DNA of 30,685 nucleotides from JBAWYM01 sp037143575 (GCA_037143575.1 JBAWYM010000018.1:1-30685); one strand, 5' to 3'; counted from the stretch's first letter, positions 7,948 to 17,946 are shown. The notes: generated by a model not told the origin, from the sequence alone. Made by a program: numbers and translations.

Positions 7948-9156
7948 TTACGCCCTACCCCCTATTTTCGTCTCCCCATCCTTCAAAAACATCAGCAGAA
8001 TAGCCGCGAACACGGTCAGCACCAGCGAAAGCGCATACGGTGCACCGAGTCCGTACCGGTCCCACAATATTCCCGCGACGAGCGACGCCGGCAGACTGCA
8101 GAGCCCGATCACCATTTGGAAACCTCCGAGCGAGCTAGCTATCAAATCTTTCGGGGCAAGCTCTGCGGCGAGGGCTTTCTGTACCGGTTCCAGCGACGCG
8201 ACGTGTACTCCATAGATCACGAAGGCGATGATGACGGTAGTGGCATGGGGGATCGTCATGAATAAGAGAGCGACCACCATCCAACAGAAGAAGGAGAAGA
8301 GCAGGACGTTCTTTCTTCCCACGTTGTCCGCCAGTCTGCCGAAGGGAATGGAGAGGGCGGTAGCGATGGCGGAGTAGAGGAGATAGAAGAGGGGCATTTC
8401 GGCCGTGGTGAATCCCAGCTGTCTCGCCGTGAGGAGGAGGAAGGAGTAGCTGAAGGCCCCCAGCGTGAAGAAGGCGCTGAGGATCATGTAGAGCCGGAAG
8501 TTCGGCGTCAGACGTTTCAATTGCAGTCCCTTGAATGCGACGGCTTGGCCCGGCTTGCGTTCACGGTAGGCGAGGATGACGAGGAGTGCGGCGAAGAAGG
8601 AGGGAATGGAAGCAATGAGGATAACGGTCCGGAGCGGGAACGACAGGACGGTGACGAGGATGATGGAGGTGATGATGCCCACGACCGCGCCACCGTTATC
8701 CATCATGCGGAGGATGCCGAAGTGGTGGCCGCGGTTGTGCATCGTCGAGAGATCGGAGACGATGGCGTCGCGTGGTGCGCCGCGGAGTTTCCCCGAACGA
8801 TCGAGGAGTCGGAAGGGTAATACCCAGTGCCACGTGGGCGCCCAGGAGTAGCCGATCTTCGCGAGTCCTCCGAAGAAGTAGCCGATCCAGACGAAAGCCT
8901 TCCGCTTGTGGTATTTGTCGGAGAGATATCCGGAAACCGCTTGAGCAATCGAGACGATGGCATCGCCCAGACCGTCGATGAGTCCGACGACGGCTTTGTT
9001 GGCGCCCAGCACATCCGTTAGGAACATCGGCCAGATCGAGAAGATCATGTCCGCTCCGGCATCGTGGAGGAAGGATGCCCAGCCGAAGAGCCACACAGTA
9101 CGTTTCACTTCCTTGGGGCTTGCAATGATGTTTGCAGAATCAGGCATGGACGGCAT
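7948..9156 (-). CDS. Major facilitator superfamily transporter
   Basis: The polytopic membrane protein (402 aa from the chosen ATG) shows MFS motif A in both halves: GYLSDKYHKRK at about residues 76-86 and GRLADNVGRK at about 273-282. It also has RLLDRSGKLRGAPRDA near 116-131, a signature of a broad MFS subgroup of exporters. Twelve hydrophobic segments are expected. The open frame starts at a TTG (9181-9183), but the ATG at 9154-9156, or the one at 9145-9147, is a better start. The last codons and the stop lie in a heptanucleotide array (7940-7966), so the C-terminal tail may be repeat-derived. The substrate cannot be told from sequence; drug or metabolite efflux is typical of the family. 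Confidence 0.88.
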   Translation of the reverse strand: MPSMPDSANIIASPKEVKRTVWLFGWASFLHDAGADMIFSIWPMFLTDVLGANKAVVGLIDGLGDAIVSIAQAVSGYLSDKYHKRKAFVWIGYFFGGLAKIGYSWAPTWHWVLPFRLLDRSGKLRGAPRDAIVSDLSTMHNRGHHFGILRMMDNGGAVVGIITSIILVTVLSFPLRTVILIASIPSFFAALLVILAYRERKPGQAVAFKGLQLKRLTPNFRLYMILSAFFTLGAFSYSFLLLTARQLGFTTAEMPLFYLLYSAIATALSIPFGRLADNVGRKNVLLFSFFCWMVVALLFMTIPHATTVIIAFVIYGVHVASLEPVQKALAAELAPKDLIASSLGGFQMVIGLCSLPASLVAGILWDRYGLGAPYALSLVLTVFAAILLMFLKDGETKIGGRA

Positions 9157-9203
9157 CTTGATGGATGACGGGAGGGAAGGCAATTGCCATCATCCATCAT
9201 TGA

Positions 9204-9254
9204 GCGCGGGTTTCTACCCGCATGACGATGAGCCGAGCGCGGGATGCTTCCCGC
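9204..9254. repeat. Two REP-like hairpins, GCGGG...CCCGC
   Basis: GCGGGTTTCTACCCGC at 9206-9221 and GCGGGATGCTTCCCGC at 9239-9254 are each preceded by GAGC and followed by CATGACGAT. They share arms and flanks with the hairpin at 7875-7890, with a different loop. They lie in the spacer between the MFS gene and the next gene upstream. Confidence 0.75.
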
Positions 9255-9316
9255 ATGACGATCCTTTCCTGCCCTACCTGCCCTTCCTGCCTTCGTCATA
9301 CATTCCTGCCCTTCCG

Positions 9317-10438
9317 TTACAGTCCGCTGCGAACACTGATCGCCTTCAGCACATCCATCACCGTCACCGGCCTGTCTCCGTTCTGAACGATGAGCGCTTC
9401 GATATCGAGAGTCTTCTGCGTTTTCGTGCATTCCGCCGTGCAGTATTCGCCGCCGTTGGCTGTTCCCATGTCGCAGATTTCCCCCGGGTTATCGATCCCG
9501 TTACCGCAGAGCTTCGTACAGGGGGCTCCGACAATTCCGCAGCTCCATCCTGCCTCGATCGTGCAGGTCGCGGAACAACCATCGCCGTCTGTCGCATTGG
9601 TATCGTCACAGGTTTCCGCATTCTGCCCCTGGATAATGCCATCGCCGCATCGTCCGCAGAGACTCTGGCCTGTGCCGTCGCAGGAGCAGCGCCATCCCGG
9701 TTCCACGGTGCACGCAGTTGTACAACCGCTTCCGCTCGCGGGGCTTCCCACATCGCACTGCTCTCCCGCTGTTGGAGTGCAAATGCCATTGCCGCACGTC
9801 GTCTGAGGAGCTACAGGACAATCCGCAGGGCAGCTATGGGAATTCTCGCCGAAGACGCAGGCTCCATCACCGCACTTGTCGATGACGACTTTGATGGCGT
9901 CGACGGATAATCCGGCATCACCTTTGAGCTCGACGTACAGGTACTGGTTCCAGCTCAGGGGATTGGTGAGTGCACCACTGCCAATCTCTTGCCAGACGAC
10001 TCCTTTGTCCGTGATTCCGGTCGGCGTTTTCGCCACGTCTACGGCTACTTCCCGGGAATACGTTGGGCCGAGGTATGTCTTGAAGACCGCCGGTCGTGCG
10101 ATCCCTCCGACCATGGGCTGCCATGTCGCGAAGATGCGGAAGTTCTTCTCGCTTGTGGGTGGAGAAAATGCGGTGGGGACACTGGCTGTCCACCAGTAGA
10201 CGTACCCTTTTCCCTGCGTTTCCTCATGATGTTTTTCACCCTGTGCATTGAGACCATACCCTCCTTCGACGATGGTCCATTCTGGTCCGCTGATCCCCGA
10301 GGGTGTCTCATTCACGAATTCCTGCGCCGGGAGGAGTGTGGCTTGGATCGGAAGAAAGCGTGACCCTAGGACAGTCAGGATCCCGACGATCACCAATGCC
10401 GCAGTGGCGAGTGTATTGTGGTGGATTTCTTTGTGCAT
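9317..10438 (-). CDS. Membrane-anchored protein with disintegrin-like Cys repeats (373 aa)
   Basis: An N-terminal transmembrane segment (about residues 9-27) leads into an exported portion. Residues about 50-187 look like a golvesin-type carbohydrate-binding-like beta domain (YVYWWTASVP, VVWQEIGSG, LYVELKGDAGLSVDAIKVV). Residues about 189-340 form several Cys-rich repeats with CGDG, CDDxNxxDGDGCSxTC and EAGWSC motifs, matching the DUF4215 / myxococcal disintegrin-like repeat known from secreted bacterial proteins. A short helical tail follows. Such architectures are usually surface or adhesion proteins, a general statement for the family. A strong promoter (TTGACC, 17 bp, TATAAT) lies just upstream, giving an mRNA leader of about 25 nt. 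The function is otherwise unknown. Confidence 0.82.
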   Translation of the reverse strand: MHKEIHHNTLATAALVIVGILTVLGSRFLPIQATLLPAQEFVNETPSGISGPEWTIVEGGYGLNAQGEKHHEETQGKGYVYWWTASVPTAFSPPTSEKNFRIFATWQPMVGGIARPAVFKTYLGPTYSREVAVDVAKTPTGITDKGVVWQEIGSGALTNPLSWNQYLYVELKGDAGLSVDAIKVVIDKCGDGACVFGENSHSCPADCPVAPQTTCGNGICTPTAGEQCDVGSPASGSGCTTACTVEPGWRCSCDGTGQSLCGRCGDGIIQGQNAETCDDTNATDGDGCSATCTIEAGWSCGIVGAPCTKLCGNGIDNPGEICDMGTANGGEYCTAECTKTQKTLDIEALIVQNGDRPVTVMDVLKAISVRSGL

Positions 10439-10469
10439 ACACGATGAGGGAAGTGTGTCTTTATTGATT

Positions 10470-10498
10470 ATTATACAATAACATCATATATAGGTCAA
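10470..10498 (-). promoter_or_regulatory. Sigma-70-type promoter of the Cys-repeat protein gene
   Basis: Reading the minus strand: TTGACC (10493-10498), 17-bp spacer, perfect TATAAT (10470-10475). The expected transcription start is near 10463, about 25 nt before the ATG. This is the best promoter match in the window. Confidence 0.65.
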
Positions 10499-10565
10499 AT
10501 ACTCTTAAACTGCAAACCTGAGCTGAAATATCCAATTTGATGCAAATTCTATCTCCAATGAGCGG

Positions 10566-10595
10566 TTGAGCGATACCGGATGATCGTGCTATCCT
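10566..10595 (+). promoter_or_regulatory. Candidate promoter of the DUF5661 gene
   Basis: TTGAGC (10566-10571), 18-bp spacer, TATCCT (10590-10595). The expected start of transcription is about 25 nt before the ATG at 10627. The match is fair and unconfirmed. Confidence 0.4.
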
Positions 10596-10626
10596 TCTTT
10601 TCTCCACTCATTTCCCCATATCATTT

Positions 10627-10908
10627 ATGTCCACCAAAAAATTCTTCACCCCCGAGCAGGCGACGGTCGTCGCCAAAACCATCGGCATCGACTGGACTAT
10701 TGCGAAGTTCGATCTCGAGCAGTTTCGTATGGGTATGGACGTGGAGCTGGAGCACGGCACCGTCGATCCGCAAGCAAACGTGACCGACAATGATCCCGAG
10801 AAGACCGCCAAGATCGCGCTGGCGCACCTCCATGAATTTCCGGATTACTACACGCGGTTGTATGAAATGGAGGAGGAGGCGGAGAAGTATTGGGATGCAA
10901 AGAAGTAG
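10627..10908 (+). CDS. DUF5661-family small protein (93 aa)
   Basis: The sequence contains the features I associate with DUF5661: FTPEQA near the N-terminus, IGIDW, FDLEQFRMGMDVELEHGT at about residues 28-45, and IALAHLHEFPDYYTRLYEMEEEAE at about 63-86. The function of this family is unknown; it is a small soluble, acidic, mostly helical protein. Conserved His and acidic residues (ELEHG, HLHEFPDYY) could bind metal, which is inference. It precedes atpD on the same strand but is separated by a heptad hairpin and a likely separate promoter, so it is probably not part of the ATP synthase operon. Confidence 0.85.
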   Translation: MSTKKFFTPEQATVVAKTIGIDWTIAKFDLEQFRMGMDVELEHGTVDPQANVTDNDPEKTAKIALAHLHEFPDYYTRLYEMEEEAEKYWDAKK

Positions 10909-10916
10909 TTGTTGGT

Positions 10917-10998
10917 TTTCTGGTTATTCGTTATTTGTTTGTCTTCGATGTGGTCCTTCTTTTGAAGAAACTAATAACTAATAACCAATAACCAGAAA
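10917..10998. repeat. Inverted heptad array between DUF5661 gene and atpD
   Basis: Left arm 10917-10939 pairs with right arm 10976-10998 over 23 positions with two mismatches (left TTTCTGGTTATT..., right ...AATAACCAGAAA). The right arm consists of 7-bp units (ACTAATA, ACTAATA, ACCAATA, ACCAGAA). The loop is 36 nt. It may act as a transcript-end or stability hairpin; no clear U-tract is present. Confidence 0.75.
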
Positions 10999-11016
10999 CT
11001 TTTCCCCGAAACCTCT

Positions 11017-11044
11017 TTGCAGACGAACCCTGTTCTTCTAGAGT
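11017..11044 (+). promoter_or_regulatory. Candidate atpD promoter
   Basis: TTGCAG (11017-11022), 16-bp spacer, TAGAGT (11039-11044), placing the transcription start about 25 nt before the atpD ATG. It is a moderate match, supported by position after a hairpin and before the first gene of the operon. Confidence 0.35.
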
Positions 11045-11075
11045 GTGCGCACTTTTAGCAACTTCTTTCTCAATT

Positions 11076-12443
<1,368 letters not shown>

Positions 12444-12489
12444 TTTCTTTCTTTGTTGTTCTATGTTTCTGCTTGAGTTCCATATGAAT

Positions 12490-12559
12490 TGTCACAGTGA
12501 GCGTAGTCGAACTGCGACAATTCACCGCATGCCATGGTTCGACTACGCTCACCATGACA
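12490..12559. repeat. Inverted repeat hairpin between atpD and atpC
   Basis: Left arm 12490-12512 and right arm 12537-12559 pair over 23 positions with two mismatches (core GTGAGCGTAGTCGAAC against GTTCGACTACGCTCAC), with a 24-nt loop. The arm is one of the dispersed words seen widely in metagenomic genomes and differs from the heptad arrays in the other spacers. Confidence 0.8.
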
Positions 12560-12602
12560 TGCTTGGCTTGTAGATACCTATTATATTGCCCAGTTACCTC
12601 CC

Positions 12603-13046
12603 ATGCTCCGTCTCACCATCACCACTCCCGACCGTTCCATGTTCAGTGGCGACGTCGACTCCGTCTCTCTACCCACTCCTGCTGGTGAAATCACCGTTCT
12701 CCCGCATCACATTCCCCTCATTTCGATCATCGCCGCAGGGACGGTGACGATTCGCACGAAGGAAGGGGAGCAACTCCTTGCAGTTTCCCGCGGAGTCGTT
12801 GAGGTCGATGGTATGACTCTTTCTGTGCTTGTGGATACCGCTGATCGTGCAGATGAATTGGAAGAAGCGACCATTCTGAAAGCCAAAGAGGATGCGGAAA
12901 AATTGCGCAATGCGCGGCAGGGAGATCGCGAAGGACTGGCCGAAGCCAACGCCATTCTCTCGCGCGAGCTCGCCCGTCTGCAGGTGGTCCGTCGCCGTCA
13001 CGGTTCGCGTCGCTCGCCGTCTTCCGGCACGGATCATGGAGCCTGA
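12603..13046 (+). CDS. atpC: F1 ATP synthase subunit epsilon
   Basis: The protein has 147 aa (E. coli 139). The N-terminal beta-sandwich (about residues 1-84: LRLTITTPDRSMFSGDV, TPAGEITVLPHHIPLIS, VSRGVVEVDGMTLSVL) and a C-terminal helical hairpin (about 90-135) match the family. Epsilon joins the central stalk, couples gamma to the c-ring and can inhibit ATP hydrolysis through its C-terminal helices. It is probably co-transcribed with atpD. Its 3' end overlaps the next gene by 11 nt, suggesting translational coupling to the AtpZ/I-like gene. The basic C-terminal tail (RRRHGSRRS) is slightly longer than usual. Confidence 0.95.
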   Translation: MLRLTITTPDRSMFSGDVDSVSLPTPAGEITVLPHHIPLISIIAAGTVTIRTKEGEQLLAVSRGVVEVDGMTLSVLVDTADRADELEEATILKAKEDAEKLRNARQGDREGLAEANAILSRELARLQVVRRRHGSRRSPSSGTDHGA

Positions 13047-13293
13047 GCTCTCGCCGATTCAGGCAAAGAAGAAGGATGAAACGCAGCCCATGGGGCTCTT
13101 CCTGAGCTTGCGTCTCGCGTGGAACCTTGGCTACATCATTGCCCTTCCGGTGGTGGTCTTCGGCTTTGGTGGAGCGCTTGCCGACAAGAAGCTCGGAACA
13201 TCGCCGCTCTTCATCATTGCGGGCTTTGTCCTCGCAGCTCTCCTCACCGGGGTTGGGGTGTATCGGAGGGTGAAGGAGATTGTGAAGAGCTGA
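13036..13293 (+). CDS. AtpZ/AtpI-like F1Fo ATP synthase accessory membrane protein (85 aa)
   Basis: This small protein has two transmembrane helices (about residues 28-46 and 55-75) and the pattern LRLAWNLGYIIALPVVVFGFGGALADKKLGTSP (residues 24-56), characteristic of the AtpZ/AtpI 'ATPase gene 1' family that helps Fo assembly or c-ring formation. It starts at the ATG at 13036 inside the end of atpC (11-nt overlap). In the usual gene order this gene precedes atpB, and so it does here, except that a toxin-antitoxin pair on the other strand now separates the two. A longer open frame starting at 12892 is overlap within atpC and is not used. Confidence 0.85.
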   Translation: MEPELSPIQAKKKDETQPMGLFLSLRLAWNLGYIIALPVVVFGFGGALADKKLGTSPLFIIAGFVLAALLTGVGVYRRVKEIVKS

Positions 13294-13309
13294 TCCGGCT
13301 ACCTTAAAC

Positions 13310-13666
13310 TCAGTGCAAACCGAGCGCAGCTCTGACGCAGGCATCCACACGATGCATGGATTCAGCAGGTAGGGAGCCGATGGTACGGTGAATCAGAGAT
13401 TGTTCGACGGTGACGATGTTTTCGCAGGTGACTACCGAGTCCTTCAGAATGCCGGATTGCTTTCCTTCGGCAGATCGTACACGCAGAAGATATTGCGTCG
13501 GCTCGTCGTTGCGATGGACGGTGGTGGTGATTGCCGCGAGAATGACATTTAGAAGTCGGGAATTGTTTCGATCATTCTGTATGACAAGAGCAGGGCGGAA
13601 TTTCGCTCCTGATCCGGAGGAAAATGGGAAACGGACAATGACGACGTCACCACGCTTGAGCGTCAT
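13310..13666 (-). CDS. MazF/PemK-family toxin
   Basis: The protein has 118 aa with the family hallmarks: KRGDVVIVRFPFSSGSGAKF at residues 4-23, RPALVIQND at 24-32, the central ILAAITTT strand, and SVVTCENIVTVEQSLI near the C-terminal half. Family members are endoribonucleases that cut mRNA and slow growth when freed from the antitoxin. The start codon overlaps the antitoxin stop by 4 nt (ATGA), the classic coupled arrangement. The pair is antisense to the ATP synthase genes and lies between the AtpZ/I gene and atpB, which suggests insertion into the operon. RNA target specificity cannot be read from sequence. Confidence 0.88.
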   Translation of the reverse strand: MTLKRGDVVIVRFPFSSGSGAKFRPALVIQNDRNNSRLLNVILAAITTTVHRNDEPTQYLLRVRSAEGKQSGILKDSVVTCENIVTVEQSLIHRTIGSLPAESMHRVDACVRAALGLH

Positions 13667-13923
13667 GATCGGGGTCGGTGATGCTCGTAGTCCGCATACG
13701 CATCGAGTGCAGGATCATTCCACACTTCCGCCAATGCCTTGTCCTCGGCGGCGTAGAGCGTTTCGGTGTCCGTACCGTGATCCAACAGGGGCTGGAGACG
13801 ATCGAAGCTCTCGGCGTCGATCAGGACATAGACTTTGTGTGTCTTGGGATGCTTCAAGCGAATCCATTGATCGTCATGTCGGGCAAGTTCCCGTTGCAGT
13901 TCGTTGGAGAGGTGTGCGGTCAT
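13663..13923 (-). CDS. Antitoxin partner of the MazF-like toxin (86 aa)
   Basis: The protein is small and acidic toward the C-terminus and sits immediately upstream of the toxin with a 4-nt ATGA overlap. The middle YVLIDAESFDRLQPLL looks like a short beta-alpha unit. The C-terminal WNDPALDAYADYEHHRP resembles the toxin-wrapping tails of antitoxins that accompany MazF in cyanobacteria and other bacteria. I cannot place it firmly in MazE, Phd or another family. The identification rests mainly on gene order and size. A TATGAT box six bases before the ATG and two direct repeats upstream are candidate elements for autoregulation. Confidence 0.75.
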   Translation of the reverse strand: MTAHLSNELQRELARHDDQWIRLKHPKTHKVYVLIDAESFDRLQPLLDHGTDTETLYAAEDKALAEVWNDPALDAYADYEHHRPRS

Positions 13924-13929
13924 GCTTCC

Positions 13930-13970
13930 ATCATAGCACGATCGCTTCAGAGATTTCAGGTGATTTCAGG
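13930..13970 (-). promoter_or_regulatory. Candidate antitoxin promoter and direct-repeat operator
   Basis: On the minus strand TATGAT (13930-13935) is only 6 nt from the antitoxin ATG, predicting a leaderless mRNA; the -35 region is weak. Two copies of GATTTCAGG on the plus strand (13952-13960 and 13962-13970) cover the -35 region and could bind the antitoxin. The same word also occurs near 18908 and 18936, which weakens the operator case. Confidence 0.35.
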
Positions 13971-13980
13971 ACTTCTGTCA

Positions 13981-14008
13981 TTGATCAACGAATATTTTCC
14001 ATTACACT
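13981..14008 (+). promoter_or_regulatory. Candidate atpB promoter, leaderless
   Basis: TTGATC (13981-13986), 16-bp spacer, TACACT (14003-14008), followed 8 nt later by the atpB ATG at 14017. This would restart transcription downstream of the inserted toxin-antitoxin pair and give a leaderless or near-leaderless mRNA. Confidence 0.4.
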
Positions 14009-14016
14009 GCCCGCAC

Positions 14017-14811
14017 ATGTCCGCTATCGAAGCCCCTACCCTCGCTTCCGAAACGATCTTCCATATCGGATCGTTCGAAGTTCGCAACACGCTCATCATG
14101 GCGTGGCTCGCGATGCTCGTCATCTTTGCCGTGGCATACTTCGCCAGGAGGACGCGGTACCGCGAGATTCCCGGGAGGTTTCAGGCGTTCCTGGAGATTG
14201 TCGTCGAGGGACTCTTCGGATTCTTCGATTCCGTTGTGGGAGACAAGAAGAAGACCAAGGCATTCTTCCCGCTGATTGCCACGATCTTCATCTTCCTGAT
14301 GCTCGCCAACTGGATGGGGATTCTGCCCGGGGTTGGGAGTATTACTCTGGAAGGTGAACATGCGGGCAAGATCCTCGCGTTGCCGATCTTCCGTTCCATG
14401 AATGCGGACGTGAATATGACGCTCGCGATCGCCCTGATTTCGGTCATTTCTACCCAGCTCTTCGGGATTGCGATGCTCGGGATCTTCCCGTACGCCGGCA
14501 AGTTCTTCGTCGCTCCCTGGAGGGATCCGATCGGATCCTTCGTCGGCATTCTGGAATTGATCGCCGAGACCGCCAAGGTCATCTCCTTCACCTTCCGTCT
14601 CTTCGGCAATATCTTCGCCGGAGAAGTGCTCCTCATGGTCATCGGCTTCCTTATGCCGTACATCGCACCGATTCCCTTTCTGGGGTTGGAGCTCTTCGTC
14701 GGGTTCATCCAGGCGCTCGTGTTTGCTCTTTTGACTGCGGTCTTCTTAACCATGGCTACGTCGGCGCATGGAGGGCATGAGGAACACAGTCATGTGGTTG
14801 CTCATGCGTGA
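14017..14811 (+). CDS. atpB: Fo ATP synthase subunit a
   Basis: The integral membrane stator subunit forms the proton half-channels, 264 aa from the ATG at 14017. The essential arginine is Arg194 in SFTFRLFGNIFAGEVL (E. coli Arg210). FLMLANWMGILPG at residues 93-105 and FIQALVFALLTAVFLTMA near the C-terminus are also typical. The frame is open upstream to 13678, but that part is antisense to the antitoxin and is not coding. The protein ends in a His-rich tail (HGGHEEHSHVVAHA), unusual but seen in some lineages. It is the first Fo gene after the toxin-antitoxin interruption and has its own candidate promoter. Confidence 0.96.
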   Translation: MSAIEAPTLASETIFHIGSFEVRNTLIMAWLAMLVIFAVAYFARRTRYREIPGRFQAFLEIVVEGLFGFFDSVVGDKKKTKAFFPLIATIFIFLMLANWMGILPGVGSITLEGEHAGKILALPIFRSMNADVNMTLAIALISVISTQLFGIAMLGIFPYAGKFFVAPWRDPIGSFVGILELIAETAKVISFTFRLFGNIFAGEVLLMVIGFLMPYIAPIPFLGLELFVGFIQALVFALLTAVFLTMATSAHGGHEEHSHVVAHA

Positions 14812-14818
14812 GCGGAAA

Positions 14819-14888
14819 CAAATGGAAAATTGTAAATGGTAAATGGTAAATTGAAGCGGTAATTTTCCATTTTCAATTTACAATTTCT
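14819..14888. repeat. Inverted heptad array between atpB and atpE
   Basis: The left part has 7-bp units (GTAAATG, GTAAATG, GTAAATT). Left AATGGAAAATT (14821-14831) opposes right AATTTTCCATT (14861-14871), and further A+T-rich pairing extends to TTTACAATTT near 14886. The fold is an imperfect hairpin inside the operon. Confidence 0.7.
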
Positions 14889-14984
14889 ATCCCGTTTATC
14901 TGAAATCGAGGTCGAAACCCTTGATTCCCACCGGTTCCGTCCCTACCATCCGTTCACTTTCTATTTCCTCTTACCTTTTATCGT

Positions 14985-15248
14985 ATGCCCGCAGAAGCAG
15001 CAGCAGAAGTCGTCCAAGCCGCATCCTCGGCGATGGACAAGAACCTCCTCGTCGCCGCCACCATGGTGCTCGGTGCCATGATGCCCGCCTTCTCCATTGG
15101 TTGGCTCGGAAGCAAGGCCATGGAAGCCATCGGACGCAATCCGGAGGCCGCCTCCCGCATCCAGACCCCGATGGTGCTCGCGATCGCCTTCACGGAAGCT
15201 ATCGCGATCTACTCGCTTGTCGTGGCGCTCATCATCAAATTCGTCTGA
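14985..15248 (+). CDS. atpE: Fo ATP synthase subunit c
   Basis: This 87-residue two-helix proteolipid forms the rotor ring. The ion-binding carboxylate is Glu71 in AIAFTEAIAIYSLVVALII. The polar loop is AIGRNPEAASR (49-58). Alignment on the loop places Met33-x-Ala35-x-Ser37-x-Gly39 where the first helix normally carries a GxGxGxG packing motif, so three of four glycines are replaced, and Pro34 is added. The residue after Glu71 is Ala, not the Ser seen in sodium-dependent rotors such as that of Ilyobacter, and no helix-1 Gln ligand is evident, which favours proton use (inference). The N-terminus is slightly extended and Ala-rich. Confidence 0.95.
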   Translation: MPAEAAAEVVQAASSAMDKNLLVAATMVLGAMMPAFSIGWLGSKAMEAIGRNPEAASRIQTPMVLAIAFTEAIAIYSLVVALIIKFV

Positions 15249-15259
15249 TCGAGCGAATC

Positions 15260-15362
15260 GAATAGCGGTTAGCGGTTAGCGAATAGCGGTGAGCACTATC
15301 GTCGATAGCTATCCGCTACTCTTCGACCCCGCTCAGAGCAGGCTCGCTACTCGCTCATCGCT
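15260..15362. repeat. Heptad array and hairpins between atpE and atpF
   Basis: Tandem 7-bp units TAGCGGT, TAGCGGT, TAGCGAA, TAGCGGT occupy about 15263-15290. Downstream, CGATAGCTATCCGCTACTC and GCTCGCTACTCGCTCATCG supply complementary words, allowing an extended imperfect hairpin centred near 15300. Confidence 0.65.
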
Positions 15363-15395
15363 TCCTGACTCTCGTTTTCTATCCCCGCTCCAACC

Positions 15396-15902
15396 ATGGA
15401 ATTACTTGCTAAGCTCGGCATCAACTGGCAGCTCCTGTCTGCCCAGATCGTCAACTTCCTGATCGTCCTAGGAGTTCTGGGAGCGTTCGTCTACAAGCCG
15501 TTTCTGCGGCTTTTGGATGACCGCATCGAGCGTATTCGCAAGTCCGCAGAGGATGCCAGGAGGATTGAGAATCAGGCGGCCGAGATGGATGCGATGAAGC
15601 TTGCCGAGATGAAGAAGCTCGACGCCGAGAGTGGCGCGTATTTTGATCGTGTGCGCAAGCAGGTCGAAGTGCTGCAAACTGAGATTCTCACCAATGCCAA
15701 GAAGGAAGCCGATGCCCTTCTGCAGGGTGCGCTCAAGCGCATCGATGAGGAGCGCAGTTCCATGATGCAGGAAGTGCTCGCGACCGTGAATAAAGTCGTC
15801 ATCACGATGACCGAGAAGCTTATTCGTCGTGAATTCACTTCCGCCGATCAGGAACGCATCGCCAAAGATCTCGTTGCTGATCTTCCCAAGATCGTCCGAT
15901 GA
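15396..15902 (+). CDS. atpF: Fo ATP synthase subunit b
   Basis: The peripheral stalk subunit has 168 aa (E. coli 156). A single N-terminal transmembrane helix (about residues 15-35, SAQIVNFLIVLGVLGAFVYKPF) is followed by a long charged coiled coil (about 36-140) and a C-terminal region that contacts delta. The VYKPFLRLLDDR junction is typical. Its stop codon overlaps the atpH start (ATGA, 4 nt), so b and delta are translationally coupled. Only one b gene is present, so b would act as a homodimer. Confidence 0.95.
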   Translation: MELLAKLGINWQLLSAQIVNFLIVLGVLGAFVYKPFLRLLDDRIERIRKSAEDARRIENQAAEMDAMKLAEMKKLDAESGAYFDRVRKQVEVLQTEILTNAKKEADALLQGALKRIDEERSSMMQEVLATVNKVVITMTEKLIRREFTSADQERIAKDLVADLPKIVR

Positions 15903-16315
15903 AGCTGACTGCCGACACGATCGCGCATGCATTCGTGGATAGCGTTGCTTCTCTGAGTGAAGTGGAAATCCCTGCACTCGTGGATGCGGTCGCTCAACTC
16001 CTCATCGCCCATGGACTCTACAAGGATGCCCGGACATTCCCGTCGCTGCTCGAGCGTGTGTGGCAGAAGAAGGAGGGGATAGTGCAGGTACGTCTGACAT
16101 CGGTTTCGGGTGATGCCGGTCCTTCCAAGGAGCAGATTCTCGCAATCGTCCGCGATACCCTCAAGCGCCCCTGCATTCTCGAGGAACGTGCCGATCCGGC
16201 GATGCTCGGCGGACTCCTCCTCACGGTCGGTGATGAGCGATTCGACGTTTCCCTGCGCGGAGCGCTCAAAACCCTCTCTCAGCGCATTACTCAGCCGGTG
16301 ACCCTCCTCTCGTAA
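15899..16315 (+). CDS. atpH: F1 ATP synthase subunit delta (short form)
   Basis: Delta links the b stalk to the top of F1. The recognisable C-terminal signature is ERADPAMLGGLLLTVGDERF, near residues 95-114, followed by DVSLRGALKTL. At 138 aa it is about 40 residues shorter than E. coli delta (177), mostly in the N-terminal helical domain. The start ATG overlaps the atpF stop by 4 nt. Identification by position and the C-terminal motif is firm; the N-terminal half is weakly conserved, as usual for this subunit. Confidence 0.9.
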   Translation: MKLTADTIAHAFVDSVASLSEVEIPALVDAVAQLLIAHGLYKDARTFPSLLERVWQKKEGIVQVRLTSVSGDAGPSKEQILAIVRDTLKRPCILEERADPAMLGGLLLTVGDERFDVSLRGALKTLSQRITQPVTLLS

Positions 16316-16346
16316 ATTCCCTTTCTACGTTTTTCCCACCCAATCC

Positions 16347-17869
<1,523 letters not shown>

Positions 17870-17870
<1 letters not shown>

Positions 17871-17946
17871 TATTAAGGGAAAAGTATGAAGTATTAAGGG
17901 TCTTCAAACAATCCCTTACCCCTTCATACCTACCCCTTACCCCCCT
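17870..17946. repeat. Inverted heptad array between atpA and atpG
   Basis: The left part has GTATGAAGTATTAAGGG-type units (about 17871-17900). The right part has CCCTTAC, CCCTTCA, TACCTAC, CCCTTAC units (about 17913-17943). The two parts are imperfect reverse complements around a short loop, forming a hairpin in the middle of the operon. Confidence 0.7.

Noticed and set aside
12444..12602. Separate promoter for atpC
   Set aside because: TATTAT-like words near 12579-12584 have no -35 at a proper distance; co-transcription with atpD is simpler.
13678..14016. N-terminal extension of the atpB frame
   Set aside because: It is antisense to the antitoxin, contains a candidate promoter, and has no counterpart in subunit a.
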